A DNA stretch of 64,000 nucleotides, taken from NCBI GenBank assembly GCA_964549615.1, contig CAZJVP010000076.1:1-64000 (forward strand), read 5' to 3'. Both the position numbers and the translations under genes were made by a program. Source of the DNA: CAYVLA01 sp964549615 [NCBI: uncultured Thermococci archaeon]. GTDB taxonomy: Archaea > CAYQAE01 > CAYVLA01. Shown one piece after another: positions 32,023-40,750 of the stretch (positions within the stretch are counted from its first letter, which is position 1; each line of letters begins with the position of its first letter). A model generated the notes under the pieces. It had not been told where the DNA came from, made no database searches, and saw only the letters and a list, made by a program, of their open reading frames with translations.

Positions 32023-33924
32023 TCAGCCGAAGGGGTTGACGGGCTCCTTGACCGCCCAGGTGAGCAGCGGGCAGAGCTTGGTGCAGGAGGCGCAGTGCGC
32101 ACATCGGTCGGTGATCCAACTTCTGCCCTCGCGGATCTCTATGGCGCTTCTCGGGCAAGACCCCACGCACGTGCCACATCCCACGCAGTACTTCGCCTTG
32201 ACCAGGCAGTAGGTCACCTTCCGCCCCACCTCCCACAAGAGATCGATTTCCCGACAGGGCCCAACTACGATCCCTCCGTCGATGCCAACCTCGATGGGGA
32301 CGTGCGAGTGCGCGGTTGAGATGCGCCCCTCCCGGTTCTGGATCGGCCCCAACGCATTCAGAAGGTTCGCCGCCCTCCGGCTGTCGCACCCGCTCAGCTT
32401 TGCCGTGAGGAGGGCACCCGAATCGGACCTTGATTCCCGGAAGACCACCTGTTCGGTGCGGGCATGGGGATCATCGAGCTTGATGCAGGGACCTGCCCAG
32501 GCCGGCGGATCCCTCCATCGCCAAAGACCCAGAGAAAACCACTCATGCGGCATCTTGTTCATTCGGCCGTGGGCCTCGATCTCCGAGAGGAATCGGGTCG
32601 CAGTCTCAGGGTGGGTGCGTTCAAGCAGGTGGAATTCTGCCATTTCGCCGGATGGGCAGACCATGCATCCTATCCTGGCATATCCCCTGTAGTAGAGCGG
32701 GTTCATCTCGGCGTTCTCCCTCATCGCATAGAGCCAGACGTGGAGAGCGGTCCAGGACCTGATCGGGCTGGCCGCGATCTGGCCGGGGACCCATGGGTTG
32801 TGGGAGATCCGGCCACGCTCGAACCTCGGCTGGGATTCGTACTTCCGTTGGCCCACGAACGTCAGGCAGCTTCCCCCGAAGACCTCTTGGATGATCGATG
32901 TGGTTGGGCCGAGCTTGCAGACCTTGCAGCACCAACGGGCGTCCCTGGCCGGCGGCCCGAAGATCTTCATCGCCCGCCAGAACCTGTCGCCGACCGACCT
33001 CAACACCAGCCTGTCCTTCAGCCCCATCCTGTTCAGGGTGTGATCCGTGTACTGCAACGTTTCTGGGAACTCTATGCCGGTGTCCACGAAGATGACTCTG
33101 AAGTCCTGGATCGCTTTCGCCACCAACAGCAGGGTGCAGAGGCTGTCCTTTCCGCCGCTGAAGGCGATGGCCTTCGGGATCTGGTAGGAAGCGGACACCT
33201 TCCTGATGAACTCTAGCGCCTCTTCCTCCCTCTTCCTGAGGACATCCTCGTTGGCCCGGGCGGCATCTACCCAGGACTGGCCGCCGGGCAGCATGACCGG
33301 CTCCCTCGGGAACGCCGCCTCTCGTATCTTGGCTGCCATGCCCCGTTTCCGCTGAAGCATCTCTGAGCCGCTCATCCTTGCGCTGCCAACCGAGAACACC
33401 CTGCCCTCCGGGTCTATGACCGTAACCTCGTCGCCAGGCTGGATGGACTCATCGGCTTCGACGACGCCGACCGCAAGGAGGCTTCCGCCGCTCAGTATGG
33501 GTTCAACCGCGCCCCTGTCAGCCTGGATTACCTTCCGCGTCGACAGGCGGGCGAGCCTTGAGGCCCCTTCGACGGTTGGCTTGAACGCCCAACTGCGGGA
33601 GTCCGGGTCGTAGAAGGCCCGCCCGACGATCTTTCCGTCCAGCACGACCTCTATGGCCCTGTCTTGGAAAGGGATGCTGTTTAGCAGGATGAGCTTATCT
33701 CCGGGAAGGAACTTGTCTCCGACCCCGATCCCGTAGGCGTCGTCCACGGTGGACCTGAGGAGCTCGATCGACCTGCCGACCGCAGGATAGGCATCTCCCG
33801 GGGGAGTCAGCGGAACCTCATGGGTGTCCGAGCCGCAGACCGGACAACTCCTACGCTCCAGGATGGGCAGGTTGCACTTCATGCACCAAGAGACTAGTAT
33901 CCTGCCATGGTAGATTGCCGGCAT
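32023..33924 (-). CDS. PAPS-reductase/PP-loop protein with zinc ribbon, PUA and 2x[4Fe-4S]
   Basis: 633 residues from ATG 33924. Order: N-terminal zinc ribbon (CMKCNLPI ... CPVC), a region of unknown fold, a PUA-like domain (about 115-190), a PP-loop domain with AIAFSGGKDSLCTLLLV (about 265-480) containing CCKVCK and CMVCPSGE cysteines, then a C-terminal ferredoxin domain with two CxxCxxCxxxC motifs (CVGCGTCVGSCP, CAHCASCTKLCP). This is the large archaeal 'PAPS reductase domain' protein often found in methanogens and relatives. Its reaction is not settled; PUA plus PP-loop hints at RNA thiolation or sulfur transfer. It heads the unit with the GNAT and archaemetzincin genes. Confidence 0.85.
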   Translation of the reverse strand: MPAIYHGRILVSWCMKCNLPILERRSCPVCGSDTHEVPLTPPGDAYPAVGRSIELLRSTVDDAYGIGVGDKFLPGDKLILLNSIPFQDRAIEVVLDGKIVGRAFYDPDSRSWAFKPTVEGASRLARLSTRKVIQADRGAVEPILSGGSLLAVGVVEADESIQPGDEVTVIDPEGRVFSVGSARMSGSEMLQRKRGMAAKIREAAFPREPVMLPGGQSWVDAARANEDVLRKREEEALEFIRKVSASYQIPKAIAFSGGKDSLCTLLLVAKAIQDFRVIFVDTGIEFPETLQYTDHTLNRMGLKDRLVLRSVGDRFWRAMKIFGPPARDARWCCKVCKLGPTTSIIQEVFGGSCLTFVGQRKYESQPRFERGRISHNPWVPGQIAASPIRSWTALHVWLYAMRENAEMNPLYYRGYARIGCMVCPSGEMAEFHLLERTHPETATRFLSEIEAHGRMNKMPHEWFSLGLWRWRDPPAWAGPCIKLDDPHARTEQVVFRESRSDSGALLTAKLSGCDSRRAANLLNALGPIQNREGRISTAHSHVPIEVGIDGGIVVGPCREIDLLWEVGRKVTYCLVKAKYCVGCGTCVGSCPRSAIEIREGRSWITDRCAHCASCTKLCPLLTWAVKEPVNPFG

Positions 33925-33948
33925 TCGAAGACGGTTTTCTGACCGCAC

Positions 33949-34272
33949 CAGATAAATGGATGCGGCATTCTCCTAGGCGTGTCCAGGTGGGTTCGGCCGG
34001 CTGCCTTGCCGTTGCACATCCGATCTCCCTGCAAGCGTTGCAAAGGAGGCCGATCAACGGGTGCAGCGCCCCCGAGCTTGCCGGCGCAACTGAGGCTGCT
34101 AACCATAGGCAGCGTAGAAGGCGCTGCGCATGCAGGCCGGGCGCGCCCGGGTCCTTGGCCATGTGTGGCGGTGCGAGGCGGCCTATCGCCTTGCCTATCC
34201 GCATGGGAGCGGCTTTGCGATCGCTACACGACCAGGCGAGAGATATTAATTGCAGCTTCCTTCGTCTGGCCC
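33949..34272. other. Divergent intergenic region
   Basis: No gene or tRNA was found. It contains CCATTTATCTGG (33951-33962, minus) as TATA for the PAPS-reductase-like gene and AGATATTAAT (34241-34250, plus) as TATA for the deacetylase-like gene. The longest plus-strand frame crosses it, but its predicted residues (Arg/Pro/Ala/Gly-rich) look non-coding. Confidence 0.5.
34241..34250 (+). promoter_or_regulatory. TATA box implying leaderless start at 34273
   Basis: AGATATTAAT is centred about 28 bases before GTG 34273, which would then be the first transcribed codon. Confidence 0.55.
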
Positions 34273-36216
34273 GTGTCGATTGCCCGTGTCTTCGCCATCG
34301 CCCTATTTGCTCTGACGCTAAGCGCCGCTGCATTGGTCGCTTGGATGCGTTGGAGGTGCAGAAGGCAGGTGAGAAGGGCGGTTCTCATCATCCTGCCCAT
34401 CCTGGCGCTGGGAGAGTTTTTTGCTCTGTACCCGATCCCGCTCCTCCCCCACAACCCCGCCGTGGCGGCCGAGGGACGGACCTATGGGCCTCGCCCTGGT
34501 TTTCCGGTCGTCCTGGTCATGGGCGAGACGGCGGATGCTAAGACCTTCCGCCAAGCCGACTGGAGCGGCGCATGGGCCAACACGCTTGTACAGGAGATTT
34601 CTGGTTGCTCCGTGATCTCCGTTTCCCGCGTGGACGACGATCTTCTCCAGGATACTAGCCTCTTGGTCTTGTCAAGAAGTGCGTCTGGTCAACTTGCTGG
34701 GACTCAAGTGGCGAGCCTGGAGAAGTGGGTCATGCGCGGCGGGTTGGCGATAGTGGAGCAGCAATCGAACACGCTGTCGAACCTGACGGGGGTGAGTGTG
34801 GCAGGGGTTGGAGAGGCGTGGTCGCCTGCGAGGGTGACCAAGGTGGCAGGAAGCGCCCAAGAGTGGGCGGACCTAACGCTGATGCCTCTCGTTACCTCCT
34901 GCATGACGTTGTCCAAGAGAGCCGATGATACGACCGTGGCGATGGAGATGGACGATCAGCCCGTCGTCCTGGTCAGACACATCGGTGAGGGAGCCGTTTG
35001 TACATACCTCTTCGACGTGGGCCAACAATTGACGGCCCTGCAGCAGGGCGTCCCCTCCAAGGGATTCCGGGTGGTGGACAAGAGGGGCGCCGGCGGCATC
35101 GTCGATGCGCCGGATCTCATCTGCAGCTCCGGCCCGTTGGATTGCAGCATTCCTTTCGCCGATGTCTTGGAGAGATGGATGGTTGGATTGTTGGAGGACA
35201 TCCGGGCGATTCCGCGGATGTGGTACTATCCGTATGATTATGACGGAGCTGTGGCCATCACGCACGACGAGGACTGGTTCGGCGATGCATCGAGTTTTGT
35301 AACCGAACACGAGAAGGCCAGTAACTACTCATCGACCTTCTTCATGATCGCGAGGGGTCCTCTGACCTCCCAAGGCCTTGACATCATGAGCGGCCTGGGA
35401 GCCGACATACAGATCCACTGGAACAGGGAGATGCTCAGATGGCGGGACAAAGCGGTGCGCAGATGGTTCGTGGTGTTCACTAGGGGCGATGGCAGCTTGA
35501 GGAAGCAGATCCGCGTACTGGAGGAGAAGCTTGGAGGCAAGGGCGAGGTGTCGCTGTGCAGAATTCACAGACTAAGCTGGGGAGGTCGGTACACTCGGCC
35601 ATACAGGATCATGGAAGCTGCGGGTGTGAAGCTCGACTCGACGTTGGGACCAGCTGGAAAGACCGGAAGGGGATACCTTTTCGGAACCGGCCTGCCGTTC
35701 CATCCCATAGACACCAACGGCAAATTGTTCTCCTTGTTGGAGGTTCCCTTCCAGATCCAAGCGAGGTATTCCGGGGTAGATCGCTCCTACATCGGTGACT
35801 TGCTTCGAAACAGCAGCGTGCGCTACCACGAGATCATCACCGCTCTGTACCACCCATCCGACTTGGTCGAGGGCTCGCCGGTGACGGAGGACTGGTACGT
35901 TTTCCACGAGCTTGCACGGCAAGAGAACCACTGGATGATTACCCTTTCGGATCTGGTTGGATGGTGGACCGCAAGGCAAGCAGTGGAAATAGGCAACGTT
36001 AAGTGGAACGGCACCTCCCTCAGTTACGATTGCGCGGCCACGCTGGATCGGATGGCGATCATTGTGCCCCTCTCACACAACGGTCTTGCGATCTCGTCCA
36101 TCTTCGTGGATTCAGGGCCGGCCCAGGCAACGAGAACGATTTCGCTGCAGGGAAGGCAGTACGTGTTGGTTCGGATCGACCAGGGCAGGCATTTCATCTC
36201 CGTCGTCTACCGATGA
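34273..36216 (+). CDS. Membrane protein with polysaccharide-deacetylase-like domain
   Basis: 647 residues from GTG 34273 (leaderless). Two N-terminal membrane helices (residues 5-25 and about 36-53), then an extracellular DUF/GATase-like part (about 75-250) and a region with AITHDEDWFGDASSF (about 325-340) resembling the T-H-D-D metal motif of NodB/CE4 deacetylases, followed by SSTFFMIAR and a DIQIHWNREM segment. The family removes acetyl groups from surface glycans. Here the classic H-x3-H metal pair is not clearly seen, so activity is uncertain. It belongs with the surface-glycan genes of this window. Confidence 0.68.
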   Translation: MSIARVFAIALFALTLSAAALVAWMRWRCRRQVRRAVLIILPILALGEFFALYPIPLLPHNPAVAAEGRTYGPRPGFPVVLVMGETADAKTFRQADWSGAWANTLVQEISGCSVISVSRVDDDLLQDTSLLVLSRSASGQLAGTQVASLEKWVMRGGLAIVEQQSNTLSNLTGVSVAGVGEAWSPARVTKVAGSAQEWADLTLMPLVTSCMTLSKRADDTTVAMEMDDQPVVLVRHIGEGAVCTYLFDVGQQLTALQQGVPSKGFRVVDKRGAGGIVDAPDLICSSGPLDCSIPFADVLERWMVGLLEDIRAIPRMWYYPYDYDGAVAITHDEDWFGDASSFVTEHEKASNYSSTFFMIARGPLTSQGLDIMSGLGADIQIHWNREMLRWRDKAVRRWFVVFTRGDGSLRKQIRVLEEKLGGKGEVSLCRIHRLSWGGRYTRPYRIMEAAGVKLDSTLGPAGKTGRGYLFGTGLPFHPIDTNGKLFSLLEVPFQIQARYSGVDRSYIGDLLRNSSVRYHEIITALYHPSDLVEGSPVTEDWYVFHELARQENHWMITLSDLVGWWTARQAVEIGNVKWNGTSLSYDCAATLDRMAIIVPLSHNGLAISSIFVDSGPAQATRTISLQGRQYVLVRIDQGRHFISVVYR

Positions 36217-36444
36217 AGGTTAGCGCGGATCTCGATCTCCGGAACGTTTTCGGAATCCCGCCGACTGTGGCTCACGAGGCCCACGAATGGCCATGGCCGT
36301 CAACTGGCCCGTTCTTCGCGCTTCCGAGGATTGCCTTGCGCAGCTACGGCAAAGGCCATACCAAGAGACCCCCCGTTTGCACTGTGGCGCTCGCTCGGGC
36401 AAGCGGTGGTGGCCTTAGCCATAGCTGTAGCTGTAGCTACAGAT

Positions 36445-36457
36445 AACCTTTAAATCC
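36445..36457 (+). promoter_or_regulatory. TATA-like element of eS26-like gene
   Basis: AACCTTTAAATCC lies about 40 bases before ATG 36492. Just upstream sits a short tandem AGCTGT repeat (about 36421-36441) of no known function. Confidence 0.5.
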
Positions 36458-36491
36458 AAACGGGTCCCAGCCGGCCCAATCAGTGACATGA

Positions 36492-36737
36492 ATGACGTCC
36501 CGGAAGTCGCGGCATAAGAAGTGGGGAAAGTACAAGAAGAGCGTGGGGCGCCAGAGAACCGTTTCCTGCGTTTTCTGCGGGCGCTCCGTGCCAAGGGGGA
36601 AGGCCACGCCCGTCGAGAGGGGTATGCGGTTGGGCGACCTAAGGTCTTTGGGCGTGAAGCGCGAGCAGGTAATGCTGCCGAGCTACAAGTACTATGCGTG
36701 CATAAGCTGCGCCAAGCATCGGAAGCTGATCAAGTAG
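36492..36737 (+). CDS. Ribosomal protein eS26-like zinc-ribbon protein
   Basis: 81 residues with a basic N-terminus (MTSRKSRHKKWGKYKKSVGR), first zinc pair CVFCGRSVPRGKA and second pair in YYACISCAKHRKL. Both the CxxCG-x-xVPRxKA-type motif and the YYxxCxxCAxH ending match eS26. It is shorter than crenarchaeal forms. eS26 sits at the mRNA exit channel of the small subunit. If not eS26, it is another ribosome-associated zinc ribbon. It converges on the next gene with an 8-base overlap. Confidence 0.7.
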   Translation: MTSRKSRHKKWGKYKKSVGRQRTVSCVFCGRSVPRGKATPVERGMRLGDLRSLGVKREQVMLPSYKYYACISCAKHRKLIK

Positions 36738-37722
36738 CCTCTGCGGGGACTGGCTGCGCAGGTGCGGTGACTCCTGCGCACTTGGTGCACATGTTCTTCT
36801 CCTTTATGAAATGCTCCGGGCAGACGTAGAACCCGCAGGAGTTGCAGAACGTGCGGTGCCTGTCGCAGATGGGCTCCCTGCAAACCCTGCATCGGATCGT
36901 GATGGCCACCGAGTCGCAGAACTTGCACCTCAGGGCTCCCTTCTTCCTCTGCTCCAAGACCCTGGCTCTCTCTTGTGGGTTCACGAGATTCAGCGATGTC
37001 GAGTGCACGACCTTTACTAGCCCGCTCGGGGCTGTGGCCGTGACCTTGAACTTGACTCCCAGCGCTTCAACCTCTTCGCCGACGCGCACGGACTGACCGA
37101 CGATGTCCTCCTTCGCGAACTTCCGGAGGAGCTCGCAGGCCTTGTAGCTCAGGAAGGTTTGGGGCTCAAGGACCACGACCTTCGCATCTTCCAGGTCGGA
37201 CGTAGTCTTTTTGGACGCGCTCGTCATCCTGACCCTGATCCTCTTCGCCTTCCCCTTGGCAGCGCATTCGATGCACGTGTAACTGGCCTCGTCGTAGCAG
37301 TTCTCGCAGATGAACTTGCCGCAGACCAAGCAGTGAGCATTCCCAAGTCCAACGCCGCATATGGGGCATGTCAGGCACTCCTCACAGTAGCCTGCAAGCG
37401 GGGCGTTGGGATGGGCGCACTTGTACCCAAATCTCCTTCCGCATTCGGGGCAGGTTTCCCGGCCGAACTCGACGCCGCATATCTCGCACTTTCCGCTGGC
37501 CAATCTCAGGCCGAGGCCTTTGCCCATGAAGTGGAGCAGCGCGAACAGTCCGCCCGAGACGGCACTCATGATGACGACCGCGAAGACCGTGTCGTTGAAG
37601 ACGCCCAGGAGCACGTAGAGCCTCCAGGCGATGCTGAGGCTCAGCACGAAGCCCACCAGGGCCAGGATGTTGCCCATGTAGCGGAAGACATCTGCGTAAC
37701 CTGTTCTTCTCATGGTTGCCAA
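36730..37722 (-). CDS. Membrane protein with many zinc knuckles (B-box-like)
   Basis: 330 residues. Two membrane helices near the N-terminus (about 17-37 and 44-67) precede a cytoplasmic string of CxxC motifs (CEICGVEFGRETCPECG, CEECLTCPICGVG, CLVCGKFICENC, CIECAAKG) around residues 78-150. A beta-rich OB-like segment follows at about 180-260. A second zinc cluster (CKFCDSVAITIRCRVC, CNSCGFYVC) ends in a Pro/Ala tail. It is the last gene of an operon with an ABC exporter. A role as adaptor or regulator of that exporter is inferred from position only. Confidence 0.75.
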   Translation of the reverse strand: MATMRRTGYADVFRYMGNILALVGFVLSLSIAWRLYVLLGVFNDTVFAVVIMSAVSGGLFALLHFMGKGLGLRLASGKCEICGVEFGRETCPECGRRFGYKCAHPNAPLAGYCEECLTCPICGVGLGNAHCLVCGKFICENCYDEASYTCIECAAKGKAKRIRVRMTSASKKTTSDLEDAKVVVLEPQTFLSYKACELLRKFAKEDIVGQSVRVGEEVEALGVKFKVTATAPSGLVKVVHSTSLNLVNPQERARVLEQRKKGALRCKFCDSVAITIRCRVCREPICDRHRTFCNSCGFYVCPEHFIKEKNMCTKCAGVTAPAQPVPAEAT

Positions 37723-37733
37723 GCGGGAACCTC

Positions 37734-38690
37734 CTAAGCTTCTATGGATACCTCCGTTGGCCTCATGACGCGAACTCTTCCGGGAGGATCGGTCTCCAGA
37801 ACCTTGAAAGGCATCTCGACGGCCTCTATGGCGTCCCCCGCTGCGAGTCTCTGGCCGATGAGCTCGTTCCTGACAAACCTGTTAAGGATCTTGATCATGG
37901 ATGCGCTTAGGTAGTGATCGCTCTTAAGGCGAACGGTCTTGGCGGGCTTGATGTCTGGCATCTGTATCTCCTCGTTCACGACCCCGCCGTCCCTCAGGTA
38001 TATGATCAGGTCGGCCTCGGCCGTTATCTTCGGGTCGTGCGTGCTGACCAGAAGGGTCGAGTGCTGCTCCTCCTGGAGCTCCTTCATGAGAGCCACGATC
38101 TCGAGGCCGGTCTTGGCGTCCAGGTTCGCGGTGGGTTCGTCGGCCAGTATGAGCGGCGGATTGAAGACCAGCGCCCGCGCGATGCCAACCCTCTGCTGCT
38201 CGCCGCCCGAAAGCTCTATTGGCCTGTGGTGCATTCGGTCTTTGAGTCCCACCCGCGTCAGGACCTCAACCGCCCGCTTCCGCCTGTCTTCCTTGTCCAC
38301 CCCCGCCATCTCCAGGGGCAGTTCAGTGTTCTCAAGCGCGGTGAGAAGCGGGACGAGATTCCAGGTTTGGTGGATGAACCCTATCGTCTCCTGCCTGAGG
38401 ATGTTGAGGAAGTCCCTGTCCCCCTTGGTGATGTTCAGCCCGCCGATGTAGACCTCCCCGCTCGTCGGCGAGTCGAGCCCGCTTATCATGTTCAGGAAGG
38501 TGGTTTTCCCTGATCCCGACGGCCCGATCATGACGGCGAAGGCCCCTCTCTCTATGCGGATGTTGACTCCCCTTAGGGCATGTACCTTAACCTCTCCTCC
38601 CGCGAGCTTGAAGGTCTTGGTGAGGTCCCGCGTGTCGACCATGAAGGGCCCGCGTATCTCTATGAGGTGCTTGCCGAGGTCAGTACTCAA
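37734..38690 (-). CDS. ABC transporter ATP-binding protein (LolD/MacB class)
   Basis: 318 residues. Walker A GPSGSGKTTFLNM, Q-loop IHQTWNLVP, signature LSGGEQQRVGIARAL, Walker B PLILADEPTANLD and switch His STHDP are all intact. The C-terminal 75 residues are an extension beyond the normal LolD domain, possibly regulatory. It overlaps the permease gene by 11 bases. This class couples ATP hydrolysis to mechanotransmission or lipoprotein/peptide export rather than nutrient uptake. Confidence 0.93.
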   Translation of the reverse strand: MSTDLGKHLIEIRGPFMVDTRDLTKTFKLAGGEVKVHALRGVNIRIERGAFAVMIGPSGSGKTTFLNMISGLDSPTSGEVYIGGLNITKGDRDFLNILRQETIGFIHQTWNLVPLLTALENTELPLEMAGVDKEDRRKRAVEVLTRVGLKDRMHHRPIELSGGEQQRVGIARALVFNPPLILADEPTANLDAKTGLEIVALMKELQEEQHSTLLVSTHDPKITAEADLIIYLRDGGVVNEEIQMPDIKPAKTVRLKSDHYLSASMIKILNRFVRNELIGQRLAAGDAIEAVEMPFKVLETDPPGRVRVMRPTEVSIEA

Positions 38691-40632
38691 GTCTAAACGC
38701 CTCCGCAGGAGCCATTCCCGACGCCCTTCGGGAGGGATACCAGGATGAGAGGTAGCTTATGCCGACGGCCAGGAATAGCCCGAGCCCCATCATGGACAGG
38801 ATCATGAGCCAGTTCAGACCCCGGAAGTTCCAGGTGAACAGGAACGGCAGCATCGCTGCGAAGAGTCCTATCAGAGCGCCTATCACCCCGCCTATGAAAC
38901 CTATGATGCTCGCCTCGACCCTGAACATCCTCCGTATGTGCTTTGGCTCCCCGCCGATGGCGATCATCGCTCCGATCTCCCCCGTTCTCTCGAGTACAGC
39001 CGTTATCATCGTGTTGAAGGTTCCGAGGGCACCGATCGCGATCGCGACGAGCGCCAGCGCGGTCTGGTAGGCCTCGACCACCACCTCACCTCCTGCTATC
39101 TGGCTCTTGATGGCCTGAGAGGTTATCATGAGTTGGACGAACAGGCCTATGCCTATGGCAATGCCTATGGTCGCAAGCAACGACCGGGTGAACCTTCGCA
39201 GCAGGTTCCTCACGGCCAGGGAGGTGTATATCCTCTTGCGAAGGAACTTCATCTTCACCAGCTTCTTGTAGATGGGGTTCATGTATTTCGTGACTATGCT
39301 TTCGGACGCTGCCTCCAGCCCGTACCTCATGGCTGTCAGCGGGTCGTAGAGGGCGGCTCTGAAAGCAGGGACTATGGAGGCTATGAGGGCCAACCCGACG
39401 GCCAGCATCAGGGGAGCTGCTACCAGGGAAACGGTGAATCGAAGGGAGATGAGGGTCGGGTACAGGCGGCTGGCCATGAACGCGATGGAAACGCCCAGCG
39501 CCCCGCCGATCAAACCGAGGATGATAGCCTGGATCATGAAGATGCTCATTATCCTGAATATGGTTGCGCCGAAACTCCCCATGATGCCTATGTCGCGGAC
39601 TCTCTCGTAGACTCGCGTGAACATCATGTTCATGATCACGACCGCGACCGCGATGAAGGAGATCACGATCGTGGTGGTGTGCGCGAGGCGGGTGCTCCCC
39701 ATGGTCCCTGCCCCTGTCGGCGTGATGAAGTACGGAGCAACCTCGGCCATCTTGCGTAGCGGCACGATCACGTTGTTAATGATGTCGATGCCGCTCACGC
39801 CCTCTTGGTAGCGCACGTATATGCGCGAGACGGTGTCCGGTTCCATCGCGAACAACCGCTCTGCGTCCTTGCGGTGTATGAGGATGGTGTTCCCTGACCA
39901 GGCTTCCTCTGGCCTACCCAGCCGGTCCAGCGCTGGGTCGTCCAGCGTCTTGAACAGGCCAACCACCCTCAACGTGATGGTGCCATGGGTCGCTCCGCCG
40001 GTGGTCCCGCGCTTGGCAATCATCCCGGGGCGCAAGGTTATGTTGTCCCCAACGCCTATGACCCCTATCCCGTACTTCTGGAACTGTTCATGGTAGTACT
40101 CGGCCATGTCCACGCCTATCAAACACTCGCCCGGCTGGCTTATGTACGAGCCGTCGGTCACGAAGTCTCTGAGCCCCCTGCCGTCATCCGTAACGACCTT
40201 CCTCCACCACGCGTCCTCGGATTCGGGATCGATGCCGAATATGCTCAGCGGCCTCCCACGCATTCTCCTCTCAAGTGCCGTGAGTTTTTGGGCCACGGAT
40301 GTCCCATTCACATCAATGTAACCTCGAGGGTCCTCCGCGATGAACTCGGTTCGCGGGTTCACTATATCAACGCCCTTGAGATTTCTGATCTCATCAGCGC
40401 TGGAAATGGGGGTGTTAGGTTGCCGGAAGGAGTACAGGACCTTGGTGACGCTCTGCCGCTCGGCGGCGTACATCTGCAGATTCATGGCCGTCCCCACGGC
40501 GATCTCGAAGTTCTCTGCGAGCGGAAGGATGCATAGGAATGCCGATATCGCAAGCGTGATGCTGGCGACGGTCACCGAGGTTATCAGGAGTCGACGTCTC
40601 AGGTCCCGGATCGCGATGGAGAAGGAGCCCAT
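38680..40632 (-). CDS. FtsX-like ABC permease
   Basis: 650 residues from ATG 40632 (MGSFSIAIRDLRRRLLITSV). A first membrane helix (residues 14-36) is followed by a long MacB-like extracellular domain (about 40-280), three helices (about 305-430), a cytoplasmic linker, and a second four-helix set (about 470-640). Two FtsX modules in one chain suggest a monomeric permease working with the ATPase encoded next to it. A longer ORF to 41172 runs antisense to the DUF2797 gene and is rejected. Confidence 0.9.
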   Translation of the reverse strand: MGSFSIAIRDLRRRLLITSVTVASITLAISAFLCILPLAENFEIAVGTAMNLQMYAAERQSVTKVLYSFRQPNTPISSADEIRNLKGVDIVNPRTEFIAEDPRGYIDVNGTSVAQKLTALERRMRGRPLSIFGIDPESEDAWWRKVVTDDGRGLRDFVTDGSYISQPGECLIGVDMAEYYHEQFQKYGIGVIGVGDNITLRPGMIAKRGTTGGATHGTITLRVVGLFKTLDDPALDRLGRPEEAWSGNTILIHRKDAERLFAMEPDTVSRIYVRYQEGVSGIDIINNVIVPLRKMAEVAPYFITPTGAGTMGSTRLAHTTTIVISFIAVAVVIMNMMFTRVYERVRDIGIMGSFGATIFRIMSIFMIQAIILGLIGGALGVSIAFMASRLYPTLISLRFTVSLVAAPLMLAVGLALIASIVPAFRAALYDPLTAMRYGLEAASESIVTKYMNPIYKKLVKMKFLRKRIYTSLAVRNLLRRFTRSLLATIGIAIGIGLFVQLMITSQAIKSQIAGGEVVVEAYQTALALVAIAIGALGTFNTMITAVLERTGEIGAMIAIGGEPKHIRRMFRVEASIIGFIGGVIGALIGLFAAMLPFLFTWNFRGLNWLMILSMMGLGLFLAVGISYLSSWYPSRRASGMAPAEAFRLEY

Positions 40633-40686
40633 GCATGCACCTCGGCGTTGCCGAAAAGGAGACGATCCAAACCCGCTCGAAAAACT

Positions 40687-40696
40687 CATATAAATG
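40687..40696. promoter_or_regulatory. TATA box between ABC operon and DUF2797 gene
   Basis: CATATAAATG lies about 55 bases before the permease ATG on the minus strand. On the plus strand it overlaps the longest ORF start, so the DUF2797 protein must begin further downstream. Confidence 0.5.
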
Positions 40697-40750
40697 TTTT
40701 CGGCGCGTTGGAAGAGGCAGAATACGCCGTCTTGTGGCCCGATCGTTGAC

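Noticed and set aside
31991-32389. N-terminal extension of the GNAT ORF
   Set aside because: It lies inside the PAPS-reductase gene in another frame, and the GNAT domain begins at ATG 31990.
33963-34240. tRNA gene suggested by TTCGG and ACCATA patches
   Set aside because: No T-loop sequence and no paired acceptor stem could be made.
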